Shown one piece after another: positions 46,463 to 54,929 of a stretch of DNA of 64,000 nucleotides (position 1 is the first letter of the stretch; each line of letters starts with the position of its first letter). The stretch comes from Nocardia xishanensis NBRC 101358 (GTDB lineage: Bacteria > Actinomycetota > Actinomycetes > Mycobacteriales > Mycobacteriaceae). The DNA lies in contig NZ_BDCF01000008.1 in assembly GCF_001613365.1 (NCBI RefSeq), positions 269,907-333,906 of the forward strand, written 5' to 3'. The notes beneath the pieces were generated by a model. That model searched no databases. It saw nothing but the letters and a program-made list of their open reading frames with translations, and had not been told where the DNA came from. A program made the translations under genes and the position numbers.

Positions 46463-46887
46463 TGCGGAATCGGATCACTCTCATGCAGAACCGGGTTCAT
46501 CGCGTCGGCATGACCGACGCGGCGCGAGTGGTGCTGCGCCGGTTGATCGAACACCACGGGCCGGTACTGTTCCATCAGTCCGGCGGGTGCTGCGACGGCA
46601 GCTCGCCCCTGTGCTTCCCGGCACGCGAGTTCCGGGTCGGCGCCGCCGATGTGCTTGTCGGGCAGCTACCGTGGCACACCGAATTGTGGATGAGCGCCGA
46701 TCAGTTCCAGTTATGGAAACACACGCATCTCACCGTGGACGTGGTGGCGGGGCGCGGCAGCGGATTCTCGCTGGAGGCGCCCCTCGGCGTGCGATTCCTC
46801 GTCCGGTCCCGGCTGCTCACCGACGAGGAAGCGGCGGCATTGGCGGCGGGCCCGCCGCCGCGCACCGGAGACGACCGGCTCACCTGA
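46462..46887 (+). CDS. DUF779 protein
   Basis: 141 residues. The DUF779 core is clear: HHGPVLFHQSGGCCDGSSPL with a Cys pair, GQLPWHTELWMSADQFQLWK, and LEAPLGVRFLVRSRLL. The family is almost always encoded after an aldehyde dehydrogenase, as here, with a one-base stop/start overlap, suggesting an accessory or metal-binding role in aldehyde oxidation. Function is not established. An internal ATG at about 46510 is an alternative start and would leave the conserved region intact. Confidence 0.9.
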   Translation: MRNRITLMQNRVHRVGMTDAARVVLRRLIEHHGPVLFHQSGGCCDGSSPLCFPAREFRVGAADVLVGQLPWHTELWMSADQFQLWKHTHLTVDVVAGRGSGFSLEAPLGVRFLVRSRLLTDEEAAALAAGPPPRTGDDRLT

Positions 46888-46899
46888 GAGCCGGCGACG

Positions 46900-46944
46900 G
46901 GGAACCTGGCCGGCTCGACCGCAGACCGAGCCGGCCAGGTTCCC
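46900..46944. terminator. Bidirectional hairpin with perfect 18-bp stem
   Basis: GGGAACCTGGCCGGCTCG, a nine-base loop and its exact complement lie between the convergent DUF779 and gabD2 genes. The stem is unusually long and perfect; there is no T run. Confidence 0.8.
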
Positions 46945-46981
46945 GAAGACGCGGCCGAATTCAGGTCTGGCCGCGCGCGGA

Positions 46982-48535
46982 TCAGCGGCCGGGCAGGAAC
47001 CTGAGGCTACGCGCGACCAGCATCAGGAAGCGCTGCCACAGATCATGCGAAACCAGCGGCGGCGGATCCAGATTCATGAACCGGGTGACCACCACCGTCT
47101 GCGGCTCGGTGAACTTCAGCAGGCCGTCCGCGCCGTGCCTGCGCCCGACGCCGGAGATGCCCATGCCGCCCATCGGCGCCGCGGTCGTGCCCCACGCCGG
47201 GGCGTAGCCCTCGTCGACGCACACGGTGCCTGCGTGCAGTCGCTGCGCGATCTTCTCGCCCGCCGACTTGCTCTCCGCCCACACGCTGGCATTGAGCCCG
47301 TACTCGGTGTCGTTGGCCAGCCGGACGGCGTCCTCCACCGAGTCGACCGGGTAGATCGACACCAGCGGGCCGAAGGTCTCGTTGCGTCCGCACTCCATCT
47401 CGTCGGTGACGTCGGCGAGCACCGTCGGCTCGAAGAACAGCGGGCCGAGATCGGGGCGCGCCTTGCCGCCCGCGAGGACCTTGGCGCCCTTGGAGGTGGC
47501 GTCGGCGACGTGCTTGGTGACCGTCTCGAGCTGCGCCTCGGAGATGAGGCTGCCGATGTCGGCCGAATTGTCGTAGGCCGCGCCCAGTTTCGCGGCCCGC
47601 ACCGCGGCGACGAACTTCTCGGTGAACTCGTCGGCGACCGCCTTCTCGACATAGAGGCGCTCGATCGAGATGCACAGCTGGCCCGCGTTGGAGAAGCACG
47701 CGCGCACCGCGGCTTTGGCGGCCTTGTCCAGGTTCGCCCCGCGGGTGACGATCATCGGGTTCTTGCCGCCCAGTTCGGCCGAGAAGCCGATGAGCCTGCG
47801 CCCGCACTGCTCGGCCAGCGCGCGGCCGGTGGCCGAGGAGCCGGTGAACATCAGGTAGTCGCACGCGTCGACGATGGCGGTGCCGACCACCGAGCCGGGG
47901 CCTGGCACTACAGCGAGCAGGTCGCGCGGCAGGCCGGCGCGGTAGAGCAGCTCGGCGGCGGCCAGCGCGGAGTACGGGGTCTGGCTGTCGGGCTTGACCA
48001 CCACCGCGTTGCCCGCGAGCAGGGCGGGCAACGCGTCGCCGATGGACAGCACCATCGGGTAGTTCCACGGCGCGATCACGCCGACGACGCCCTTGGGTTG
48101 GGTGTGCACCGCGGCGCGGTTCAGCACCGGGAAGGCGCCAGGCACCTTGCGCGGGCGCAGCAGACCTGGCGCGACCCTGGCGAAGTAGCGGGCCGCGAAC
48201 ATCATGCCCATGATCTCTTCCTGGGCCGCCCAGCGCGCTTTGCCGGTCTCGGCCTGGATGACATCCATCAGGGATTCGCGGTTCTCGATGATCAGGCCGC
48301 GGAAGCGCTCGAATACCGCAGCGCGCTCCCCGGCGGGGCGGGCCGCCCAGCGCGCCTGCGCGGACCTGGCCTTCGCGAATGCCGACACCACATCCTCGGC
48401 GGTGCCGACCGGCACCGAGCCGAGCGGCTTGCCGGTGAACGTCTCGGCGATCGTTTTGCGCGAACGAGCCTCGTGGTCGTCGATCGCGGCGAGCGCGCTC
48501 AGACGGTCGAAGACTCCGGCTTCCGGCGCAGGCAT
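46982..48535 (-). CDS. gabD2: Succinic semialdehyde dehydrogenase (GabD2 type)
   Basis: 517 residues. Catalytic Glu is in FSAELGGKNPMIV and catalytic Cys in FSNAGQLCISIERLY (about residue 288); the cofactor site includes WNYPMVLSIGDALP and KPDSQTPYSAL. Length, N-terminus (MPAPEAGVFDRL) and C-terminus (SGVGRRHGADGLLKFTE) match remembered Rv1731 GabD2, an NADP-dependent enzyme converting succinic semialdehyde to succinate in the variant TCA route of mycobacteria. It stands alone, converging on the aldehyde dehydrogenase operon across a strong hairpin. Confidence 0.93.
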   Translation of the reverse strand: MPAPEAGVFDRLSALAAIDDHEARSRKTIAETFTGKPLGSVPVGTAEDVVSAFAKARSAQARWAARPAGERAAVFERFRGLIIENRESLMDVIQAETGKARWAAQEEIMGMMFAARYFARVAPGLLRPRKVPGAFPVLNRAAVHTQPKGVVGVIAPWNYPMVLSIGDALPALLAGNAVVVKPDSQTPYSALAAAELLYRAGLPRDLLAVVPGPGSVVGTAIVDACDYLMFTGSSATGRALAEQCGRRLIGFSAELGGKNPMIVTRGANLDKAAKAAVRACFSNAGQLCISIERLYVEKAVADEFTEKFVAAVRAAKLGAAYDNSADIGSLISEAQLETVTKHVADATSKGAKVLAGGKARPDLGPLFFEPTVLADVTDEMECGRNETFGPLVSIYPVDSVEDAVRLANDTEYGLNASVWAESKSAGEKIAQRLHAGTVCVDEGYAPAWGTTAAPMGGMGISGVGRRHGADGLLKFTEPQTVVVTRFMNLDPPPLVSHDLWQRFLMLVARSLRFLPGR

Positions 48536-48599
48536 CCTTGCCTCCTACTTGTGAGTAACCTCGGGATACACACAATCTACGCCCTCGGTGGCCCCGAAC

Positions 48600-48637
48600 A
48601 CACTCGGTCCGCCGACTCGGCGGACACTCGGTCCGCC
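48600..48637. repeat. Direct repeat with internal palindrome upstream of gabD2
   Basis: ACACTCGGTCCGCC occurs twice, 24 bases apart (48600-48613 and 48624-48637). Between the copies the bases form TCCGCCGA, C, TCGGCGGA (48608-48624), a perfect 8-bp palindrome. It sits 65 to 102 bases upstream of gabD2, which suggests a regulator site, but the binder is unknown. Confidence 0.5.
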
Positions 48638-48770
48638 CCTCGACGTGAACGGCCCGCGGCGATCCGCCTCTGCGCCGGATGGTCCGACCACCCGGTTCGC
48701 GATGCCGATCGGAAACTCGGAATCCTTCGGGACGAGCGGAGAGCCAGCCGCGTACTGATCCGCCGAACGG

Positions 48771-49346
48771 CTATTGCTGGCTGCCGCGGAGGATCCGGAC
48801 GGCTTCGGCGTTGATCGCCTGTCGCAGTCGATCATTCGAGATGTCGTCGAGCCCGGCGGCGTTGCGCAGGAAGGGCTCGAACAATTGCCAGCCGAGTACG
48901 AACGCCGCGGCGTGTGCGACGGAGAGGGCGGCGTCGCGGTCATCGGCTCGATGCGAGCGGGCATGGTCGATCAGAGCCGTGATGACAGGGAATCGGCTCT
49001 GCATCTGTCCGACCGGATAGCCGTCGAGAATGCAGCGTGCCAGCACGACCCAGTGCCTGCGCAGCCGGGGATCATCCGGCAACAACACCCCGGCATCGGC
49101 GAGCTCGGCGGTCTCGCCGGCGAGGTGATCGAGTACGGCCGTCACAAGTTTGTCCTTGGCGCCGAAGTGCCGGAATACCAGCCCGTGGTTCACGCCCGCC
49201 CGCTCGGCGATGTCTCGGATCGACGTCGCGGCCGGGCCGCGTTCGGCGAACAGATCCGCCGCGTGGGTGAGCACCGCTGACACGACGGCGTCGCGACCGA
49301 GCGGATTGACGTCGTCGGGAGACGGCCTTGCGCCCTTTGTAGTCAT
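48771..49346 (-). CDS. TetR-family regulator of the TauD dioxygenase
   Basis: 191 residues. The DNA-binding domain is at about 15-65 (VVSAVLTHAADLFAERGPAA, then GVNHGLVFRHFGAKDKLVTA). The C-terminal region is helical with a conserved AAAFVLGWQLFEPFL. ATG 49346 is chosen; it lies inside the first of two operator palindromes, so repressor binding would also cover the start region. It is divergent from the dioxygenase. Confidence 0.88.
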   Translation of the reverse strand: MTTKGARPSPDDVNPLGRDAVVSAVLTHAADLFAERGPAATSIRDIAERAGVNHGLVFRHFGAKDKLVTAVLDHLAGETAELADAGVLLPDDPRLRRHWVVLARCILDGYPVGQMQSRFPVITALIDHARSHRADDRDAALSVAHAAAFVLGWQLFEPFLRNAAGLDDISNDRLRQAINAEAVRILRGSQQ

Positions 49347-49355
49347 GTGACTACA
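49338..49355. promoter_or_regulatory. TetR operator 1 (overlaps the TetR start codon)
   Basis: TGTAGTCA, TG, TGACTACA is a perfect 8-bp inverted repeat that covers the TetR start codon. A second copy follows at 49372-49389 with the same arms. Confidence 0.82.
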
Positions 49356-49371
49356 GTAGCTCAGACGCAAC

Positions 49372-49389
49372 TGTAGTCGATTGACTACA
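49372..49389. promoter_or_regulatory. TetR operator 2 (upstream of the dioxygenase)
   Basis: TGTAGTC, GATT, GACTACA repeats the arms of operator 1, with centres 34 bases apart. It ends 32 bases before the dioxygenase ATG. Two sites in one 75-base gap indicate shared autoregulation and target repression. Confidence 0.82.
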
Positions 49390-49421
49390 TCATCGCTTTC
49401 ACTCCGAGAAAGAAGGTCGCC

Positions 49422-50375
49422 ATGTCCGTGATCGCCGAAAAGGACCCGGCCGCCGGCTTCACACCTCGCACCGTTCAGCTGCCCGGATATCCGGTCCGGT
49501 CCGGCCCCTTCACGCATATCGCCGCCGAGCGCGACCGGCTCGCCCAGCTGAGCTGGCAGCATTTCGACGCCCGCCAGGCCGGCGCGACCCTCGGCGCGGA
49601 GATCTCGGGGATCGACCTGACCACCGAGTTGCCGAACGCGGTGATCGCCGAACTGCGGCAGGCCCTGCACGAGTACAAGGTGCTGTTCTTCCGCGACCAA
49701 CCGCTCGCCGCGGAACGGCACGTGGCCTTCGCGCGGCGGTTCGGCACGCTCGAGGTCCACCCCTTCATCCCCTCCAACACCGACCAGCCAGAACTCGTGC
49801 GATTCGAGAAGAGCGCGCAGGTCGGCGGTTTCGAGAACGCCTGGCATCACGACGTCACCTGGCGCGAGCAGCCATCGATGGGCGCGGTCCTGCATGCGAT
49901 TTCGGTGCCCGCGATCGGCGGGGACACGCTGTTCGCCGACATGTACGCGGCCTACGACGCCATCGACGAGGACACCCAGGCCCGAATCGAAAACCTGGAC
50001 GCCATTCATGATTTCACTCGTGCGTTCGGGCACATGCTCAACGATGAGCAGCGGGAGAAGATGCGCGCCGACCATCCCGCGGTGGCCCACCCGCTGGCCT
50101 GCACGCACGCTGTCACCGGCCGCAAGCACCTCTACGTCAACCGGGTCTTCGCCGACCGCGTCCACGGCATGGACCTGGAGGAGGGCCGCGACCTGATCGA
50201 CCGGTTGTGCCGGGCGGCCGACGCCCCCGAGCATCAGGTTCGCCTGCGGTGGGAGCCCGACACCGTCGCGTTCTGGGACAACCGCGCCGTCCAGCACTAC
50301 GCCGCCAGCGATTACTGGCCCCACGTGCGCATCATGGAACGCGCCTCCATCGTCGGCCCCCGTCCCGCCCGTTGA
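49422..50375 (+). CDS. TauD/TfdA-family Fe(II)/2-oxoglutarate dioxygenase
   Basis: 317 residues. The iron-binding facial triad is readable: HHD in ENAWHHDVTW (about residues 140-150) and the distal His in AVQHYAASDYW (about 298). The 2-oxoglutarate-binding Arg is in HVRIMERAS just downstream. The N-terminus contains GATLGAEISGIDLT, typical of TauD-type enzymes, which hydroxylate taurine, phenoxyacetates or alkylsulfates. The substrate is not decided by sequence. Neighbouring TetR with two operator copies suggests induction by that substrate. Confidence 0.9.
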   Translation: MSVIAEKDPAAGFTPRTVQLPGYPVRSGPFTHIAAERDRLAQLSWQHFDARQAGATLGAEISGIDLTTELPNAVIAELRQALHEYKVLFFRDQPLAAERHVAFARRFGTLEVHPFIPSNTDQPELVRFEKSAQVGGFENAWHHDVTWREQPSMGAVLHAISVPAIGGDTLFADMYAAYDAIDEDTQARIENLDAIHDFTRAFGHMLNDEQREKMRADHPAVAHPLACTHAVTGRKHLYVNRVFADRVHGMDLEEGRDLIDRLCRAADAPEHQVRLRWEPDTVAFWDNRAVQHYAASDYWPHVRIMERASIVGPRPAR

Positions 50376-50380
50376 CGGAG

Positions 50381-51016
50381 ATGACAGTCGACGACAACCG
50401 GTCCGGGACCGCGCACGACTCCGCTCGAGCACGATCGGACGCCAGGGCGCTCGGGCACGCCGTCATCGCGCGTGGCGGCGTTCGGCACCTCGTCGACGCC
50501 GCCACGCCGGTCGCGGCATTCGTGGTCGGATATCAACTGTTCGGGACCGGCCCGGCGGTCGCGGCCACGTTGACCGCGGCGGCGCTGCTCGCCGGATGGC
50601 GGCTGCGGCGGGGCGATTCACCGAAGGTCGTCACGGCCGCCATGGCCGCCGTCACCGCTTATTCGGCGCTGGTGTTGTTCACCGGTGAGGGCCGTGCCTT
50701 CTTTCTACCCGAGATCGTCGGCTGCGCGGTACTGACTGTGGCCTTCGGCGCCACTCTGATCCGGGGCCGGCCGTTGAGTCTGATTGTGTGCCAACGCTTC
50801 CAGATCGAACCCTCCGGTGTCGATCAGCCCCTGATCCGGAAGCACAGGCGACTGACCGCGGCCTGGGCGGTGATGTGGGCGCTGCATGTGCTGATACTCC
50901 TGCCGCTGTATGCCGCCGATCAGATCGCGGCCCTCGCTCTGGGGACCACGCTGCTCGGCAAACCCTCGGTGCTCATCGCCCTTGCGGCGTCGTGGTTGTG
51001 GATCCGCAAGCGATGA
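50381..51016 (+). CDS. DUF3159-like membrane protein
   Basis: 211 residues with about five hydrophobic segments (roughly 45-62, 68-85, 96-112, 120-140 and 175-205). The arrangement and the segment PEIVGCAVLTVAFGATLIRG resemble the actinobacterial DUF3159 family of unknown function. ATG 50381 has GGAG immediately adjacent, which is too close to be ideal, so the true start could be slightly downstream. It follows the dioxygenase by five bases and is probably co-transcribed. The 199 bases after it, before the conservon, hold no convincing gene. Confidence 0.72.
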   Translation: MTVDDNRSGTAHDSARARSDARALGHAVIARGGVRHLVDAATPVAAFVVGYQLFGTGPAVAATLTAAALLAGWRLRRGDSPKVVTAAMAAVTAYSALVLFTGEGRAFFLPEIVGCAVLTVAFGATLIRGRPLSLIVCQRFQIEPSGVDQPLIRKHRRLTAAWAVMWALHVLILLPLYAADQIAALALGTTLLGKPSVLIALAASWLWIRKR

Positions 51017-51215
51017 CCGACGCGTCGCCGCGACAAGAATCCCGTCAGCGGCGAGCTCGCTGTTCCGGCCGAATCGCTTGCCACACCAAATGGTTCGCAC
51101 CCGACAGCGGCACGCCCACCACCGGTGGATCAACTACACGACTGTTTGTCAAATCCAGTCCCGCTGAGCGAGACCGGAATTACAGCCGTGTAGTCCGCTG
51201 AATTAGGTTGTGCGG

Positions 51216-53561
51216 ATGTTCAGAGCGAGGCTCGGTGTCCGGACCCGGATACTGGCGATCGCGCTCCTGCCGAGCCTGACTCTGCTCGTGATCGGCGTGA
51301 GTGCGGCGGGATACCTGGTCGACCAGGGCACAACCGCGAAAGACTGGGCGGCGCAGATGCAGGCCGCGATCCCGTCGACCAGGGAATTGATGGAGGCGAC
51401 GCAGCAAGAACGCCACCTCACCCTGGCCCATCTGGCGGGCGACGACTCGACCGGCCCCGCCCTCACCGCCGCCCGGGTGCGACTGGACGGCGCGCTGCGC
51501 AAGCTGCTGGAGGCCGGCGAGGGAATCCGCGAGGTCGACGACTCCAAGATCGGCGACGACCTGGCCGGTTTCAACACCCTCGGCCAGCACTTGGCAGGTG
51601 TTCGCGCCCAAGCGGATTCGCGCCAGCTGCCCGCCGCCGAGGCGTACGCCTTCTACAACCGGCTGCTCGACGTGGTCTCGGTCGGCTCGCAGGTGGCTCA
51701 GCAGTCGGCGCCGGACGCCGAGATCGGTGTCGAGATCACCGAGGGCATGCGGTTGCTGTACGCCGCGGAGGCCATGTCGCGCAGTCACGCGCTGGCCATC
51801 GCCATGGTCATCGCCAACGGAGACGTGTCGGTGCCGGTGGAGGAATACCTGCGCCAGATCGGCTACTACCACACCGAGATCGCCCTGCTCGCCTCCGACA
51901 TCGACACCGATCAGCGCGAGGCGGGCGCCGCGCTCGCGGGCTCCGCGGCCTGGCAGCAGCTGTCCGCGATGGAGAACGCCGTCGCCCGGCGCTACGTCGC
52001 GCCCGCCGAGCACGAGAACTCCTCGACCGGCAGCACAGGCGCAAGCACCGCCGCCGAACCGGCGCCGCTGCCGCTCTCGCCGCAGGACTGGCAGAACGCG
52101 GCCGCCGAGGTGAACCGTGGCCTCCTCGATCTGTGGATCGCCCAGAACAAGCACACCCAGCGCCTCGCCGAGGAGAAGTCGGCCGATTCCGCGCTCACCT
52201 CGCTCTTCGGCGGCGGCGGTGTGCTGCTGTTGAGCGGCGCGGCCATCGTGGTCGCGGTGCTGATGGCCAACCGGATCATCCGGCGGCTCAGGCGGTTGCG
52301 CGGTGAGACGCTCGCGCTGGCCGACGACCGGCTGCCCGACATGATGCGCAGGCTTCGCGCGGGCGAGGAAGTCGATCCCGCCGCGGAGACACCGCGCCTC
52401 GACTACGGCCACGACGAGATCGGTGAAGTGGCCCAGGCTTTCGAGCACGCGGCCGCGGCCGCGGTGACCGCCGCGGTCGACGAGGCGCGCACCCGTGAGG
52501 GCGTGAAGGCGGTCTTCCTCAATATCGCCCACCGCAGCCAGATCGTGGTGCACCGGCAGCTGGAGATCCTGGACGAAGCCGAAGCGCGCCAAGAGGATCC
52601 GGCGCTGCTGGAGACGCTCTTCCGGCTCGATCACCTGGCGACCCGCGAACGCCGCAACGCGGAGAACCTGATCATCCTCGGCGGCGGGCAGCCCGGCAGG
52701 CAGTGGCGCTATCCCATTCCGCTGATGGATCTGGTGCGCTCGGCGGTCGGCGAGACGCTCGACTACTCGCGCGTGCGGGTGGCCAAGCTGCCCGACGCGC
52801 GCGTGCTCGGCACCGTGATCGCCGACCTCGTGCACTTGGTCGCCGAGCTGGTGGACAACGCGACCGCGTTCTCCCCGCCGCAGTCGCGGGTGGAGGTGTC
52901 CGGCAACATCGTCGGCCGCGGTGTGGTCGTCGAGGTCAGCGACCAGGGCATGGGCATGCCGGAGGCGGAGCTGCTCCGGGTGAACGAGATGCTGCGCAAT
53001 CCACCGGACTTCGGTGTCGCGACGCTCTCCGCGGATTCCCGTCTCGGCCTGTTCGTGGTGGCGCAGCTGGGCGTCCGGCACGGCGTCACGGTGCGGCTCG
53101 CGGAATCCGATTACGGCGGCATCCGGGCCATCGTGCTCATCCCGACCTCGCTGCTCGTCACCGACAGCGCGCCGACCGCGCCGGAAACCCCGGCGCAGGA
53201 GCAGGCGCGACGCCCGCGGCATCCGGTGCCGTTCATCGAGGCGCCGGGAACCGAGACGCCAGGTGGCACGGCGGAGTCGGCGGCCACGGTGCTCACCATG
53301 GACCCGCCCGAGCCGAAACCCGAACAGGCGCCGCCCAACCCGGCCGACACGCCTGCGACCACCGCCGATGGCAGACCAGTTCTGCCCAAACGCAACCGAC
53401 AGGCCAATCTCGCACCCGAACTCGCGAAGCCATCGATCACCGAACCCGTCGTCGAACGCGAGCGTTCCGCCGAACAGGCCCGGGATCTGATGTCCGCCAT
53501 CGAGAATGGAACCCGGCAGGGTCGCCGAGCGCAGCCCGCCGACGAAGAGGAAGGCGTGTAG
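51216..53561 (+). CDS. cvnA: Conservon sensor histidine kinase (CvnA type)
   Basis: 781 residues. A membrane segment at about 11-33 is followed by an extracellular nitrate/nitrite-sensing-like helical domain (about 40-320), a second membrane helix (about 328-350), a HAMP-like linker, a kinase core with FLNIAHRSQIVVHRQ (about 430-444) and a GHKL ATPase domain (VHLVAELVDNATAFSPP and VSDQGMGM). The last 140 residues are proline-rich and disordered. ATG 51216 or GTG 51210 could be the start; neither has a ribosome-binding site. It is first of a four-gene conservon, in which the kinase acts with the downstream small proteins as a membrane GTPase signalling complex. Confidence 0.9.
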   Translation: MFRARLGVRTRILAIALLPSLTLLVIGVSAAGYLVDQGTTAKDWAAQMQAAIPSTRELMEATQQERHLTLAHLAGDDSTGPALTAARVRLDGALRKLLEAGEGIREVDDSKIGDDLAGFNTLGQHLAGVRAQADSRQLPAAEAYAFYNRLLDVVSVGSQVAQQSAPDAEIGVEITEGMRLLYAAEAMSRSHALAIAMVIANGDVSVPVEEYLRQIGYYHTEIALLASDIDTDQREAGAALAGSAAWQQLSAMENAVARRYVAPAEHENSSTGSTGASTAAEPAPLPLSPQDWQNAAAEVNRGLLDLWIAQNKHTQRLAEEKSADSALTSLFGGGGVLLLSGAAIVVAVLMANRIIRRLRRLRGETLALADDRLPDMMRRLRAGEEVDPAAETPRLDYGHDEIGEVAQAFEHAAAAAVTAAVDEARTREGVKAVFLNIAHRSQIVVHRQLEILDEAEARQEDPALLETLFRLDHLATRERRNAENLIILGGGQPGRQWRYPIPLMDLVRSAVGETLDYSRVRVAKLPDARVLGTVIADLVHLVAELVDNATAFSPPQSRVEVSGNIVGRGVVVEVSDQGMGMPEAELLRVNEMLRNPPDFGVATLSADSRLGLFVVAQLGVRHGVTVRLAESDYGGIRAIVLIPTSLLVTDSAPTAPETPAQEQARRPRHPVPFIEAPGTETPGGTAESAATVLTMDPPEPKPEQAPPNPADTPATTADGRPVLPKRNRQANLAPELAKPSITEPVVERERSAEQARDLMSAIENGTRQGRRAQPADEEEGV

Positions 53562-53956
53562 TGACCGCTCCCAAATCCGGTGATCTCAACTGGCTGCTCG
53601 ACGATCTGGTGGATCGGCTGGCCGGTGTGCGGCACGCGGTGGTGCTGTCCACCGACGGACTGCTGCTCGGCCGCTCCAACGCGATGAGCCGCGACGACGC
53701 CGAACACTTCGCCGCCATGTCCTCCACCCTCTACGGACTCGCGCGCAGCGCGGGCAGCCGGTTCGACGGCGGCGGAGTCCGCCAGGCGGTCATCGAACTC
53801 GACCGCGCCGTGCTGTTCGTGACCTCGGCGGGCGACAACGCCTGTCTTGCGCTGCAGGCCTCCGAGAGCGCGAATCTCGGCATGGTGGCCTACGAAATGA
53901 ACGTCACGGTCCAGCGTGTCGGCTCCTATCTCTCCACCCCCGCGCGATTGCCATGA
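53561..53956 (+). CDS. cvnB: Roadblock/LC7 protein (CvnB type)
   Basis: 131 residues. The roadblock fold is recognised from LNWLLDDLVDRLAGVRHAVV, STDGLLLGRS and the following strands RQAVIELDRAVLFVTSAGDN. Roadblock proteins regulate small GTPases such as MglA; here the GTPase is CvnD two genes downstream. GTG 53561 overlaps the kinase stop codon by one base with a GAAGAGGAAGG ribosome-binding site. Confidence 0.93.
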   Translation: MTAPKSGDLNWLLDDLVDRLAGVRHAVVLSTDGLLLGRSNAMSRDDAEHFAAMSSTLYGLARSAGSRFDGGGVRQAVIELDRAVLFVTSAGDNACLALQASESANLGMVAYEMNVTVQRVGSYLSTPARLP

Positions 53957-54327
53957 CGCGCCGGGGTGAGCCGTGGTTCGACGAGGCGGCCGGACCGCTG
54001 ATCCGGCCGTACGCGCTGACCCGTGGGCGCACCATGGGCGCAGGTCACGATTTGGACATCGTCACGGTGGTGGTCAGCGCCTCGCCCGCGCCCACTTTGC
54101 GCAGGCCGGAGCCCGAATACGCGGAAATCGTACGCCTGTGCCGTGATCCGCAATCGGTCGCCGAAGTAGCGGCGAACTTGAAACTTCCCCTTGCGGTGAC
54201 CAAGATTCTCGTCGGCGACCTGATCGGCGAGGGACATTTGATCTTCCGGGCTCCGGTACAACCGGAGGCTGGCCCCGGCGATCTCAACATATTGCGAGCG
54301 GTACTGGATGGCATCAGAAAACTTTGA
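53953..54327 (+). CDS. cvnC: DUF742 protein (CvnC type)
   Basis: 124 residues. DUF742 features are visible: IRPYALTRGRTMGAGHDLDI near the N-terminus, then YAEIVRLCRDPQSVAEVAAN and LKLPLAVTKILVGDLIGEGH, which looks like a winged helix. It overlaps cvnB by four bases and cvnD by 20 bases. Function is unknown beyond membership of the conservon complex. Confidence 0.93.
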   Translation: MTRRGEPWFDEAAGPLIRPYALTRGRTMGAGHDLDIVTVVVSASPAPTLRRPEPEYAEIVRLCRDPQSVAEVAANLKLPLAVTKILVGDLIGEGHLIFRAPVQPEAGPGDLNILRAVLDGIRKL

Positions 54328-54922
54328 CCCCGCCCGGCTCGATCCCGACGGGCCGCAGCACTTGGCCGCGTCGGTCAAGATCCTCATCGCGGGCGGCTTC
54401 GGCGTCGGCAAGACGACCATGGTGTCGTCGATCAGCGAGATAGCGCCGCTGCGCACCGAGGAACTCATCACCGAGGTGAGTACCGGCGTCGACGACCTGT
54501 CCGGCGTGGAGTCCAAAACGACCACCACGGTGGCGCTCGACTTCGGCCGCATCACCATCGACCGCGATCTGGTGCTGTACCTGTTCGGCACGCCAGGCCA
54601 GGACCGGTTCTGGTTCCTATGGGACGAGCTGTCCCGCGGCGCGCTCGGCGCGGTGGTGCTGGCCGACACCAGGCGACTCGGCAATTCCTTTGGCGCCGTC
54701 GACTTCTTCGAGCGCCGCGGCCTGCCGTTCATGGTCGGGGTGAACTGCTTCGAGGGAGCGCCGCGCTACACCGAGGACGAGGTGCGCGACGCGCTGGATC
54801 TCGACCCCAGCACCCCGGTCATGCTGTGCGATGCCCGCGAGCGCGAATCGGCGAAGAACGTGCTGCTGACACTGGTTCAGCATCTCATCGAGCTGGCCGG
54901 TCGCGAGCCGGTCACCACCTGA
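54308..54922 (+). CDS. cvnD: Small GTPase of the conservon (CvnD type)
   Basis: 204 residues. P-loop GGFGVGKTT at about residues 29-37, switch II FGTPGQDRFWF at about 95-105, and a candidate base-recognition region VGVNCFEGAP in place of the usual NKXD motif, as in other CvnD proteins. It should act as the nucleotide switch downstream of the kinase and roadblock protein. It begins 20 bases inside cvnC. A pair of broken genes follows. Confidence 0.93.
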   Translation: MASENFDPARLDPDGPQHLAASVKILIAGGFGVGKTTMVSSISEIAPLRTEELITEVSTGVDDLSGVESKTTTTVALDFGRITIDRDLVLYLFGTPGQDRFWFLWDELSRGALGAVVLADTRRLGNSFGAVDFFERRGLPFMVGVNCFEGAPRYTEDEVRDALDLDPSTPVMLCDARERESAKNVLLTLVQHLIELAGREPVTT

Positions 54923-54929
54923 GGCTGCG

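Noticed and set aside
51013..51201. 62-codon frame overlapping the DUF3159-like stop as ATGA
   Set aside because: The overlap is suggestive, but the product is a low-complexity Arg/Ser/Thr-rich sequence with no structural pattern.
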